A stretch of DNA of 64,000 nucleotides from Bradyrhizobium manausense (GTDB taxonomy: Bacteria > Pseudomonadota > Alphaproteobacteria > Rhizobiales > Xanthobacteraceae). The stretch covers positions 173,872-237,871 of the forward strand of contig NZ_JAFCKB010000010.1 of assembly GCF_018130615.1 (NCBI RefSeq). Direction: 5' to 3'. The notes below the pieces were generated by a model. It was not told where the DNA came from and did no database searches. It saw only the letters and a program-made list of their open reading frames with translations. Each line of letters starts with the position of its first letter. The first letter of the stretch is position 1. The position numbers were made by a program, and so were the translations under genes. Positions 8,521 through 16,886 of this stretch are shown piece by piece.

Positions 8521-10076
8521 TGGACGATGCGACGCATCGGATGGTGAGCCACAAGCTGAAGAGCGCGGCCGAGATCGCCGCGATGATCGGCCGCCGTCCG
8601 CGCGTCCGCAAGGTCATCATGTGCCACGGCACGTTCGACGTCGTGCATCCCGGCCATGTCCGCCATCTGCTCTACGCCAAGAGCAAAGGCGACATTTTGA
8701 TCGCTAGCCTCACGGCGGATGCACATATCCTGAAGGCGAACTTCCGGCCCTTCGTGCCGCAAGAGCTACGCGCCTTCAACCTCGCCGCACTCGAGGCGGT
8801 CGATTACGTGATGCTCGACCCGAAGCCGACGCCGATCGACAACATCCGCCTGATCGAGCCCGACATCTTCGCCAAGGGCTACGAATACACCGCGGCTGGG
8901 CTGCATCCGCGCACTGCCGAGGAGAAGGAAGCGGTCGAAGCCTATGGCGGCGAGCTGATCTTCACGCCCGGCGATATCGTGTTCTCGTCCTCGCACATCA
9001 TCGAGACGTCGCCGCCTTCGATCGCGACCGAGAAGCTCCTCACCCTGCTCTATGCCGAGCACCTCGATTTCGACAGCCTGCGCGGCGTGCTCGACCGGTT
9101 TCACGATCTGCGCGTTCACGTCATCGGCGACACCATCGTCGACACCTATACGCGCTGCGCCGTGATCGGCGGCGGCACCAAGACGCCGACCATGAGCGTG
9201 CGCTTCGAGGAGAAGCAGGATTTCGTCGGCGGCGCGGGCATCGTCGCGAAACATCTCGCCAGTGCGGGCACACAGGTGACTTTCTCCACTGTGCTCGGTG
9301 AAGATGCCACTGCGGAATTCGTCAAGCAGGACCTCGGCGCCACCGACATCGATTTCCACGCGGTGATTGATCCGAACCGACCGACGACCAACAAGGATGT
9401 CATCGTCGCCGCGGGCCACCATCTGCTCAAGGTCGACCGCGTCGACAACCGGCCGATCCCCGAGCGCATTCGCCGCACGCTGATCGATCGCATCGCGTCG
9501 GTACCGGCCGACATCGTCGTATTCACGGATTTCCGCCACGGCATCTTCAATCGCGAGACCATTCCGCATCTGGTCAAGGCGATCCCGAAGACCGCCTTCC
9601 GCGTTGCCGATTCGCAGGTCGCCAGCCGCTGGGGCAACATCCTCGAATTCCAGGGTTTTGATCTGATCACGCCGAACGAGCGCGAGGCGCGCTTCGCGCT
9701 CGGGGACCAGGACTCGGTGGTGCGCCCCCTTGGCACCGAGCTGTACCGCCAGGCGCATTGCAAGACGCTGCTGCTCAAGCTCGGTCCGCGCGGCCTGATG
9801 GCTTTCCGCGGCGAGCCGAAGAGCGACGAGGACGTCCGTTCGTTCTTCGCCGTCGACAGCTTTGCCGACAACGTCGTCGATGCCGTCGGCTCCGGCGACG
9901 CCCTGCTCGCCTATGCTGCACCGGCGATGTATCTTACTGGCAATGCCGTGATCGCCGCCGTGCTCGGCTCGCTCTCCGCTGCGGTCGCCTGCGAGCACCA
10001 GGGCAACGTGCCGACCGCCCCGAACGACATCCTCGACAAGATCGACCGTCTCGAGCGGCAGGCGCAGTACCGCTGA
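8517..10076 (+). CDS. HldE-like fusion with reversed order: nucleotidyltransferase then PfkB sugar kinase
   Basis: A 519-residue fusion. Residues about 30-175 are a cytidylyltransferase-fold domain with HGTFDVVHPGHVRHLLYAK (37-55) and the late VFSSSHIIE loop. Residues about 198-515 are a PfkB/ribokinase domain with GGAGIVAKHLASAG, LITPNEREARFAL and the catalytic loop DAVGSGDA near residues 455-462. E. coli HldE, which phosphorylates heptose 7-phosphate at C1 and later adenylylates heptose 1-phosphate, has the kinase first, so the order here is inverted. Start ATG 8517 overlaps the preceding stop. With the SIS and GmhB-type genes it completes a heptose-phosphate activation set. The nucleotide used and the exact sugar are unknown. 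Confidence 0.8.
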   Translation: MMDDATHRMVSHKLKSAAEIAAMIGRRPRVRKVIMCHGTFDVVHPGHVRHLLYAKSKGDILIASLTADAHILKANFRPFVPQELRAFNLAALEAVDYVMLDPKPTPIDNIRLIEPDIFAKGYEYTAAGLHPRTAEEKEAVEAYGGELIFTPGDIVFSSSHIIETSPPSIATEKLLTLLYAEHLDFDSLRGVLDRFHDLRVHVIGDTIVDTYTRCAVIGGGTKTPTMSVRFEEKQDFVGGAGIVAKHLASAGTQVTFSTVLGEDATAEFVKQDLGATDIDFHAVIDPNRPTTNKDVIVAAGHHLLKVDRVDNRPIPERIRRTLIDRIASVPADIVVFTDFRHGIFNRETIPHLVKAIPKTAFRVADSQVASRWGNILEFQGFDLITPNEREARFALGDQDSVVRPLGTELYRQAHCKTLLLKLGPRGLMAFRGEPKSDEDVRSFFAVDSFADNVVDAVGSGDALLAYAAPAMYLTGNAVIAAVLGSLSAAVACEHQGNVPTAPNDILDKIDRLERQAQYR

Positions 10077-10083
10077 GGCCGCG

Positions 10084-11013
10084 ATGAAAGTCATCATCGT
10101 CGGGTACGGAGTTCAGGGCCACAAGCGTCTCAAGGTCGCGAGCGAGGACGCGGTCGGCATCGTCGATCCGGTGGCGCCTGAGGCCGACTGGCGCCGTCTC
10201 GAAGATGCGCCTCTCGATCGCTTCGATGCGGCCATTGTCTGCACACCTGATACCCCTAAGATCGAGTTGCTGCGTTACTTGCTCGAGCGCGGCAAGCATG
10301 TGCTGGTGGAGAAGCCGCTATTTGCCGTAAACGGCGACGACCTTCGCGCGCTCGAAGCGCTCGCACGCCGCACGGGCGCGTTCTGCGTGACCGCCTATAA
10401 CCATCGCTTCGAGCCCCATTTCGTGCGGATGCGCGACCTGCTGCAATCCGGCAAGCTCGGCGCCATCTACCGCTGCCGCATGTTTTACGGCAACGGCACC
10501 GCCCGGCTGGTGCGCAGCTCGGCCTGGCGCGATACCGGCGATGGTGTGCTCGGCGATCTCGGTTCGCATTTGCTCGACACCGCGCGCTTCTGGTTCGGCG
10601 ACCTCGCCGACAAGTTCCACATCGTGTCGGCCGAGCGGTTCGAGAATCGCGCGCCGGATCACGTGGTGATCGCCACACAGGGGCGCCCGCAGATCGAGCT
10701 CGAGATGACGCTGTTGTCCTGGCGCAACCATTTTACCTGCGACGTCTTCGCCGAACACGGTTCGGCGCATATCGAGTCGCTGTGTAAATGGGGGCCGAGC
10801 AGCTTCATCCACCGCACCCGCGTGTTGCCGAGCGGCCGTCCGCCGGAAGAGAGCCAGATCCTGGTGCAGGACGATCCGACCTGGGCACTCGAGTATGCTC
10901 AATTCAAGCAGCTCTGCGAAGCACGCGCGGAGACCGACCTTTCCAATGACATCTGGCTGCATCGCGCGCTGACGCGGCTCGGTCAGGAAATTCAGGCGGG
11001 AAGCGCCGCATGA
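10084..11013 (+). CDS. Gfo/Idh/MocA family oxidoreductase
   Basis: A 309-residue NAD(P)-dependent oxidoreductase. The Rossmann motif is VGYGVQGHKRLK at the N-terminus and the family signature HVLVEKPLF (EKP motif) is near residue 80. It is followed by CVTAYNHRFEPHF and GVLGDLGSHLLDTARFWFG, where the family usually has its catalytic Gly-His region. Such enzymes oxidise or reduce a sugar hydroxyl or keto group, often on nucleotide sugars in surface-polysaccharide loci. It begins 7 bases after the HldE-like stop and overlaps the next gene by 4 bases, so it belongs to the same operon. Substrate unknown. Confidence 0.8.
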   Translation: MKVIIVGYGVQGHKRLKVASEDAVGIVDPVAPEADWRRLEDAPLDRFDAAIVCTPDTPKIELLRYLLERGKHVLVEKPLFAVNGDDLRALEALARRTGAFCVTAYNHRFEPHFVRMRDLLQSGKLGAIYRCRMFYGNGTARLVRSSAWRDTGDGVLGDLGSHLLDTARFWFGDLADKFHIVSAERFENRAPDHVVIATQGRPQIELEMTLLSWRNHFTCDVFAEHGSAHIESLCKWGPSSFIHRTRVLPSGRPPEESQILVQDDPTWALEYAQFKQLCEARAETDLSNDIWLHRALTRLGQEIQAGSAA

Positions 11014-12284
11014 CCCGGCCCCGCATCGCCTATGCCGGCATGACCCATCTCGGCCTCTGCTCGGCGATCGCCGCAGCCGCCCAGGGTTTTGCGACGCTCG
11101 GCTTCGATGCCGATGCATCCCTGACTCGCCGCATCTCTGCGGGCGACCTACCGGTGCGCGAGCCTGCGCTCGACGATCTCCTGCGCGCGCACCGCGACCG
11201 CATCGACTTCTCTGCGGATGCAACGACGCTGCACGCCTGCGACCTCGTCTATGTCGCCCCCGACGTGCCCACCGATGGCGCCGGCGTCAGCGACCTCGGC
11301 GGCATCGACGCCCTGCTCGACATTGTGCTTACGAACACACGCGATGATGCTGTTATCGTCATCCTCAGCCAGGTGCCGCCGGGATTTACCCGCGCGCGGC
11401 AGCGTCCCGGCCGCACCATCCTCTATCAGGTCGAGACGCTGGTGTTCGGCCGCGCCGTTGAGCGCGCGACCAAGCCTGAACGCTTTATTCTCGGTTGCGT
11501 CGATCCGGATGCACCATTGCCGTCGGCGTGGCGGAGCTTCCTCGAATCCTTCGGCTGCCCGCTGCTGCCGATGCGGCTGGAGAGCGCCGAGCTGGCAAAG
11601 ATCTCCATCAATTGCGCGCTGGCGGCGTCGGTCACCACCGCCAACACACTTGCCGAGCTCTGCGAGCGTGTCGGCGCCGACTGGTCCGAGATCGCGCCCG
11701 CGCTGAAGCTCGACGCGCGCATTGGCCCCCATGCTTATCTCGCGCCGGGGCTGGGGCTTGCCGGTGGCAATATCGAGCGCGACCTCGCCACAGTGATGCG
11801 GCTGTCGGAGCAGCACGGCACCGATGCCGGGATGATCCGTGCCATCGTCGCCAACAGCGCCCATCGCAAGGACTGGGCGCTGCGCGAGTTGCACGAGGCG
11901 TTGCTGGCAACAGCGCCGCAAGCGCAGATCGGCGTGCTCGGCCTCGCCTACAAGGAAAATACGCATTCGGTGAAGAACTCGGCGGCACTGGCGCTGATCG
12001 CGCAGCTCGCGGCATGGCCGGTGCGTGCGTTCGATCCGGCCGTGCCCGCCTCCGCCGCGCGGCATCCGAAGCTGACAGCCGCATCGAATGCGCTCGACGC
12101 CGCGCGCAAGGTCGATGCGCTCGCGATCATGACGCCCTGGCCGGAATTCCGCGAGCTCGCCCCCGCCGAACTCGCGCGCCTCATGCGCGGGCGGCTGATT
12201 CTCGATCCCTATCGCGTGCTCAACGCTGCCGCCGCGCATGCGGCCGGCCTCGATTATCGCACGCTCGGCGCGCGCGCGTCGTGA
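11010..12284 (+). CDS. UDP-glucose/GDP-mannose dehydrogenase homologue lacking the catalytic cysteine
   Basis: A 424-residue protein with the three-part architecture of nucleotide-sugar 6-dehydrogenases: NAD domain (about 1-180), central dimer domain (about 190-280) and UDP-binding domain (about 300-420). Recognisable landmarks are ILSQVPPGFTRA, ESAELAKISINCALAA with the conserved Lys/Asn, LDARIGPHAYL, and VLGLAYKENTHSVKNS. In active enzymes the thiol comes from GYGGSCFPKD; here residues 249-258 read GLAGGNIERD, so Asn254 stands in place of Cys. The N-terminal NAD loop is also degenerate (GMTHLG, with Thr for the second Gly). It therefore probably cannot perform the usual two-step oxidation to a uronic acid. 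It may do a single oxidation, epimerisation or binding role. Strong neighbours in the operon argue against decay. Confidence 0.75.
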   Translation: MTRPRIAYAGMTHLGLCSAIAAAAQGFATLGFDADASLTRRISAGDLPVREPALDDLLRAHRDRIDFSADATTLHACDLVYVAPDVPTDGAGVSDLGGIDALLDIVLTNTRDDAVIVILSQVPPGFTRARQRPGRTILYQVETLVFGRAVERATKPERFILGCVDPDAPLPSAWRSFLESFGCPLLPMRLESAELAKISINCALAASVTTANTLAELCERVGADWSEIAPALKLDARIGPHAYLAPGLGLAGGNIERDLATVMRLSEQHGTDAGMIRAIVANSAHRKDWALRELHEALLATAPQAQIGVLGLAYKENTHSVKNSAALALIAQLAAWPVRAFDPAVPASAARHPKLTAASNALDAARKVDALAIMTPWPEFRELAPAELARLMRGRLILDPYRVLNAAAAHAAGLDYRTLGARAS

Positions 12285-12295
12285 CCACGAACCGG

Positions 12296-12961
12296 ATGAT
12301 GCCTATGACTGAGGTAAACCTCCTCTCCAAGCTGCCGCGCGGCAAGCGCAATCTCTCCGCGCGCGCCACCGCTAAGACCGAGGAACACATCCGCATCTCC
12401 CGCGAATATGGCGAGACCTATTTCGACGGCCCGCGCGAATACGGCTATGGCGGCTATCGCTATGACGGACGCTGGGTGCCGGTAGCGCGCGATTTCATCG
12501 AACACTTCTCCTTGAAGCCTGGCGACGGCGTGCTCGATATCGGCTGCGCCAAGGGCTTTCTGGTCAAGGACTTCATGATCGCCTGTCCGGGGATCGAAGC
12601 ATTTGGCCTCGATATCTCCCGCTACGCGCTGATGCATTGCGAGGCGGAGACGATCGGCCGCCTGCATCTCGGCAACGCGCTGGAGCTGCCGTTTCCGGAC
12701 AACAGCTTCAAGTGCGCGATCTCGCTCAACACCATTCACAATCTCGACCGCGCCGGCTGCATCCAGGCGCTGAAGGAAATCCAGCGTGTCTCGGGCGGGC
12801 GCGCCTTCGTGCAAGTGGACTCCTATCGCACGCCGGAGCAGAAGGCGGTTTTCGAGGAATGGGTGCTGACTGCCCGTTTCCACGACTATCCGCAAGGCTG
12901 GATCGCGCTCTTCCAAGAGGCCGGCTATACCGGCGATTATTTCTGGACGATCATCGAGTAG
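12296..12961 (+). CDS. Class I SAM-dependent methyltransferase
   Basis: A 221-residue methyltransferase with SAM motif I DGVLDIGCAKGFLVKDF, the acidic post-I region AFGLDISRYAL, and ALELPFPDNSFKCAISLNTIHNL, a Methyltransf_11-type motif II region. The N-terminal segment carries an aromatic- and glycine-rich stretch around EYGYGGYRYDGRW. Three in-frame ATGs (12296, 12299, 12305) and a GTG at 12281 that overlaps the preceding stop are all possible starts; I list 12296. It is in the operon between the dehydrogenase-like and transketolase genes. A sugar methyltransferase role is inferred from location only. Confidence 0.72.
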   Translation: MMPMTEVNLLSKLPRGKRNLSARATAKTEEHIRISREYGETYFDGPREYGYGGYRYDGRWVPVARDFIEHFSLKPGDGVLDIGCAKGFLVKDFMIACPGIEAFGLDISRYALMHCEAETIGRLHLGNALELPFPDNSFKCAISLNTIHNLDRAGCIQALKEIQRVSGGRAFVQVDSYRTPEQKAVFEEWVLTARFHDYPQGWIALFQEAGYTGDYFWTIIE

Positions 12962-12976
12962 GATGAGGACGCTTTC

Positions 12977-13792
12977 ATGACCCAAGCCAGCTTCGATGCA
13001 AGAGCGGCGCGGACGCGCTGCCAGCGCTATCGCCGGCGCATCCTCGACATCTCGCAGCGCGTCTCGGCCCTGCACATCGGCGGCGCCTTCTCCTGCACCG
13101 AGATCGTCGATGGCATCTACAATGAGCTGATGCGCAAGCCGGGCCTGTCCTCGCCCGATACTTTCCTGATGTCAAAGGGCCATGGCTGCATGATTCAGTA
13201 CGTCGTGCTGGAAGAGCTCGGCGTGCTCACGCGGGCCGACCTCGACGCCTATTGCACGCCGCACGGCCGCCTTGGCGTGCATCCTGACTATGGCAATCCC
13301 GGCATCGAGGCCTCGACCGGCTCGCTCGGCCACGGCCTGTCGATGGTGGTGGGCATGGCGCTGGCCGAGCGCGGCAAGCGCCGGGACGGGATGATCTATA
13401 CCGTGCTCAGCGACGGCGAGACCCAGGAGGGATCGACCTGGGAGGCCGTGCTGATGGCCTCTTCGCTGAAGCTGACCAACATCGTCGCCTTCATCGACAA
13501 CAACGACTTTCAAAGCCTTGGACGCACCTCCGAAACCCATCCCTCGCTCTATCCGCTGGCTGCGAAGTTCGACGCTTTCGGCTGGGAGACTGCCGAAATC
13601 GACGGCCACGATTCCGCGGCGATCCATCGGGCAGTGTCGGCGCGCAAGGGCGACCGGCCGCTGATGGTGGTGGCGCGCACCACCAAGGGCAAGGGCGTCA
13701 GCTACATGGAGAACGCGCCGATCTGGCATTACCGCGCGCCGAGCAAGGACGAGTATGCCCAGGCGATCCGCGAGTTGGAGACACAGGCGTGA
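12977..13792 (+). CDS. Transketolase, N-terminal (thiamine diphosphate) subunit
   Basis: A 271-residue subunit equivalent to the first domain of transketolase, which binds the pyrophosphate of ThDP. Seen: SLGHGLSMVVGMALAE and the metal/ThDP signature SDGETQEGSTWEA ending in FIDNNDFQ. The canonical first Gly of GDG is Ser here, as happens in some split transketolases. It also has LMSKGHGCMIQYVVL near residue 60. The stop overlaps the GTG of the next gene by 4 bases. The pair would act as a heterotetramer transferring two-carbon ketol units. Being embedded in a sugar operon, it is likely dedicated to that pathway (inference). Confidence 0.85.
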   Translation: MTQASFDARAARTRCQRYRRRILDISQRVSALHIGGAFSCTEIVDGIYNELMRKPGLSSPDTFLMSKGHGCMIQYVVLEELGVLTRADLDAYCTPHGRLGVHPDYGNPGIEASTGSLGHGLSMVVGMALAERGKRRDGMIYTVLSDGETQEGSTWEAVLMASSLKLTNIVAFIDNNDFQSLGRTSETHPSLYPLAAKFDAFGWETAEIDGHDSAAIHRAVSARKGDRPLMVVARTTKGKGVSYMENAPIWHYRAPSKDEYAQAIRELETQA

Positions 13793-14700
13793 GAAACACC
13801 TTTTCCGAGACGCTGTACCAGGAAGCGACCGCCAATCCGGACGTCTACATCGTCGTCGCCGATATCTCGCCAGCCGGCAGCATGGGAAAATTTTCGAGTG
13901 AATATCCCGAGCGCTTCATCAATGTCGGCGTCGCCGAGCAGACCATGATCGGCATCGCAGCCGGCCTCGCGCTGAAGGGCTGCCAGCCCTTCGCCTACAC
14001 CATCGCGACCTTCAGCCTTTATCGTCCGTTCGAGATGATCCGCGACGATCTCTGCTACCAGAACCTGCCCGTCACCGTGGTCGGCATGGGCGCGGGCGTG
14101 ATCTATTCGACCCTGGGCGGTACGCATCACACGCAGGAAGACATCGCGGTCGCCTCGGCGCTGCCCAACATGCAGGTGCTCGCACCTTGCGATCCCCTCG
14201 AATGCGTTGAAGCCACGCGCTGGTGCGCGCGGCAGAAGAATGGCCCGGTATACCTGCGCATCGGCAAGGCCGGCGAGCCCGTGCTGACGGCGCAGGCCGA
14301 GCCCTGGCAGTTCGGCAAGCTGCGTTACTTGCGGCGCGGCAGCGACATCTGCATCCTCACCTATGGCGTGATCACGGCGATGGCGACCGAGATCGCCGAC
14401 AGGCTCGCGGCCCAGGGGCGCTCGGTCTCGCTGGTCTCGGCGCACACGCTAAAACCGCTCGACCGCGACGGCATCGCGGCCGCCCTGCAACAGCACCGCC
14501 ACGTCGTCGTGATCGAAGAGCACGCGCCACAGGGCGGGCTCGCCTCGCAGGTGAAGCAGATCGCGTGGGACGTTCGCGCCACCTGCCGGCTCGATACCTT
14601 CACGCTGCAGGACGCCTTCATCCACAATTACGGCTCGACCAACGATCTGCTCGCGGCACACGGCCTGTCGCCCGGGCGGATCCTGGCCACGATCGGCTGA
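13789..14700 (+). CDS. Transketolase, C-terminal (pyrimidine-binding) subunit
   Basis: A 303-residue subunit matching the central and C-terminal transketolase domains. FINVGVAEQTMIGIAAGLAL contains the glutamate that activates ThDP, followed by the substrate-side FAYTIATFSLYRPFEMI. YSTLGGTHHTQEDIAVA and the C-terminal domain VVVIEEHAPQGGLASQV follow. It begins with GTG at 13789, overlapping the N-terminal subunit's stop (GTGA), the usual arrangement for translational coupling of split transketolases. It ends 8 bases before the next epimerase gene. 1-deoxyxylulose-5-phosphate synthase or pyruvate-dehydrogenase-type subunits are related, but motif order and length fit transketolase better. Confidence 0.83.
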   Translation: MRNTFSETLYQEATANPDVYIVVADISPAGSMGKFSSEYPERFINVGVAEQTMIGIAAGLALKGCQPFAYTIATFSLYRPFEMIRDDLCYQNLPVTVVGMGAGVIYSTLGGTHHTQEDIAVASALPNMQVLAPCDPLECVEATRWCARQKNGPVYLRIGKAGEPVLTAQAEPWQFGKLRYLRRGSDICILTYGVITAMATEIADRLAAQGRSVSLVSAHTLKPLDRDGIAAALQQHRHVVVIEEHAPQGGLASQVKQIAWDVRATCRLDTFTLQDAFIHNYGSTNDLLAAHGLSPGRILATIG

Positions 14701-14708
14701 GGGCGACG

Positions 14709-15584
14709 ATGCGCGTGCTCGTGACCGGCGTCTCCGGCTTCTCGGGCAGCACGGTGGCGCGCCGGCTCGCGAGCGGCGGCCATGATGTCGTCGGCACTTA
14801 TCGCCGCGACACGGATTTTCTTGCGCCTCTGCGCGGCGGCGCGCGGCTTGAGCTGCTGCGGATAGACCTAACCGACGCAAGCAAGCTTGCCGGCCCGTTC
14901 GATGCCATCGTGCACATTGCAGCGACATCGCCGGCTCCGGGCGTCGATGTCGCGACGCTGGTTCGCGACAACATCGATGCGAGTTTCGCGTTGATCAAGG
15001 CGGCCGGTCGCTGGGGTGTCGGCCGCTTCATCTTCTTCTCCTCGCTCTCCTACTACGGCCGGATCGAGCAGGACGTGGTCGACGAGGCAACGCCGGTGCG
15101 CGATCCCGACGCGTATGGCGCATCCAAACTCATCGCCGAGCAGCGGCTCGCCGAACTCTCTGCCGAGTTTTCTTCGCTGGCACTGCGCCTGCCGGGAATC
15201 GTTGGCCCGGGCGCGCACCGGAATTGGCTCGCAGGCGTCGCGTCTCGGCTGCGGGCGGGCGAACCGATACACGCCTTCCATCTCGACCGGCTCTACAACA
15301 ACGCAGCTCATATCGACGACATCGCCGCACTGGTCCACGCCGTTCTGACCTGCGAGCCCTGGGGTGGCTTCGACGCAGCGGTGCTCGGCGCCGCGGGATC
15401 GCTGACGGTGCGCGAAATCATTGAACGCCTGGCACGGGCGCTTGGCGCATCAGCCAAAATCGAAGAGATCGCTCCGGCCAACACGTCGTTCACGCTATCA
15501 AGCGCGCACGCGATCGCGCGCTACGGCTACCAGCCGTCGGAGATCGGGGCGCTGATCGATCGTTACGGCCGCGAAACCAGTTAG
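14709..15584 (+). CDS. NAD-dependent nucleotide-sugar epimerase/dehydratase 3
   Basis: A 291-residue SDR with VTGVSGFSGSTVARRL at the N-terminus, FIFFSSLSYYG and the catalytic pair in DAYGASKLIAEQ. LRLPGIVGPGAH and NNAAHIDDIAALVHA follow in the substrate half. It is shorter than the other two epimerases and has an opening typical of NDP-keto-sugar reductases or epimerases of the RmlD/GalE mix. The start at ATG 14709 is chosen because upstream sequence in the same frame is antisense-like shadow of the transketolase gene. Its stop overlaps the stop of the convergent radical SAM gene by 4 bases, marking the end of the plus-strand operon. Confidence 0.78.
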   Translation: MRVLVTGVSGFSGSTVARRLASGGHDVVGTYRRDTDFLAPLRGGARLELLRIDLTDASKLAGPFDAIVHIAATSPAPGVDVATLVRDNIDASFALIKAAGRWGVGRFIFFSSLSYYGRIEQDVVDEATPVRDPDAYGASKLIAEQRLAELSAEFSSLALRLPGIVGPGAHRNWLAGVASRLRAGEPIHAFHLDRLYNNAAHIDDIAALVHAVLTCEPWGGFDAAVLGAAGSLTVREIIERLARALGASAKIEEIAPANTSFTLSSAHAIARYGYQPSEIGALIDRYGRETS

Positions 15585-16738
15585 GTGCGATCGCCTTCGC
15601 GATAGCAGCCGCGGCACACCTCGGGAATGCGTCCCTCGCGGTGATCCCGGCGAAACGTCTCGTAGGCCTCGCCATGCCAGATCGCGACGAGATCCTCGGC
15701 ATTGCCGAGATCGACAACTTCAGGGTTGGCGATGGTGCAGCAGGGAACGGTGCGCATGTCGGAGGAGACATAGAGCCGCTCGAACGGCCACGGGCAAAGC
15801 TTGTCGGTCTTGCGCCAGCTATATTTGTCGGTGACGTTCCAGAACGCCACGCGCACGCCAAGCTCGCGCCCGCGCGCCATCAGCCGGTCGCAGAGCTCCT
15901 CGGTGAAGGCATCCTCCGCGACGATGTCGCGCAGCGCCTCCCCCCATTTGTCCTGGCCCCAATTGGTGAGATCGAGCGAGAAGGCCAGGCTGGTGAAGCC
16001 GGCTTCCGCGGCAAGCTCGACGAAGGCCGGCAGCTGGTGCCGGTTGGATTGCTGCACCACGACCCACATCTTGGTGCGGTCGACGCCGATCTCGCGGGAA
16101 TAGGCGTTGATCAGCTTGCAATTGGCGATGACGCGCGAGAACACCGAGCCGCGGCGGATGCTCTCGAACGTCGCCTCGTCGGCGCCATCGATCGAGATCT
16201 GCACCTCGTTCGGATCGGCGTCGATCAGCCGGCGATAGTTGTCGCGCAGATGCAGCAGCGAGGCATTCGTGGTGGTGCGCACCCAGATCTCGCGCTCGCG
16301 CGCATGGCGCAGCATGGCGAGATATGCGTCGCCCTGCATCAGCGGCTCGCCCATGCCCTGGAGCTTGATCTCGATCAGGCCGTATTGCTGGTCGAGCAGT
16401 GCCTTGAAACTGTCGAGCGGCATGTCGCCGGCACGCTGGCCTTTGTGCCAGTCACTGACCTGGCACATGGTGCAGCGGAAATTGCAACGGCTGACATTCT
16501 CGATGTCGAGCTTGATCGGCAGATAGTCGACGATTCTGCGATCAGTCCGCGCGCGCAGATATTTGTCGTAGTTGGCGCGGCGACGCGGATCGAAGGCCAG
16601 CGCGCGCTCACGTTGGTCGGCATAGGCGGCCGAGCCCATCGACGGTTCCGGCGCCGGCAAGTTGCGCAGGAATGCGGCGCTTGCGGTGGTGTCTTGAGTC
16701 GAGGCTGGTCGTTCGATCGTATCGGCGTCGTGGGCCAT
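15581..16738 (-). CDS. Radical SAM/SPASM domain protein
   Basis: A 385-residue radical SAM enzyme. The [4Fe-4S] motif is Cys85-x3-Cys89-x2-Cys92 (SRCNFRCTMCQ), followed by KLQGMGEPLM and QISIDGADEATFESIRRG in the TIM-barrel. The C-terminal SPASM-type region has CPWPFERLYVSSDM, TVPCCTIANPEV and EVCRGCYREGD, able to hold one or more auxiliary clusters. SPASM enzymes act on peptides, sugars (for example aminoglycoside or polysaccharide modification) or as maturases. No small precursor peptide gene is obvious beside it, so a sugar substrate from the adjacent operon is a reasonable but unproven guess. Convergent overlap with epimerase 3. Confidence 0.8.
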   Translation of the reverse strand: MAHDADTIERPASTQDTTASAAFLRNLPAPEPSMGSAAYADQRERALAFDPRRRANYDKYLRARTDRRIVDYLPIKLDIENVSRCNFRCTMCQVSDWHKGQRAGDMPLDSFKALLDQQYGLIEIKLQGMGEPLMQGDAYLAMLRHAREREIWVRTTTNASLLHLRDNYRRLIDADPNEVQISIDGADEATFESIRRGSVFSRVIANCKLINAYSREIGVDRTKMWVVVQQSNRHQLPAFVELAAEAGFTSLAFSLDLTNWGQDKWGEALRDIVAEDAFTEELCDRLMARGRELGVRVAFWNVTDKYSWRKTDKLCPWPFERLYVSSDMRTVPCCTIANPEVVDLGNAEDLVAIWHGEAYETFRRDHREGRIPEVCRGCYREGDRT

Positions 16739-16886
16739 TTGCGTCCGTCGCGGCGGGATCCCGGAACCCGGGATGTCTGGGCAGAACGCAAAACTGATTC
16801 GGGTTAAAATCGACCATCATTCGCACGGCGAGGCAAGGCCTGGTCCGTCCGATCCGTACGACTCCGGTGGATCAAGGCGCCCACGC

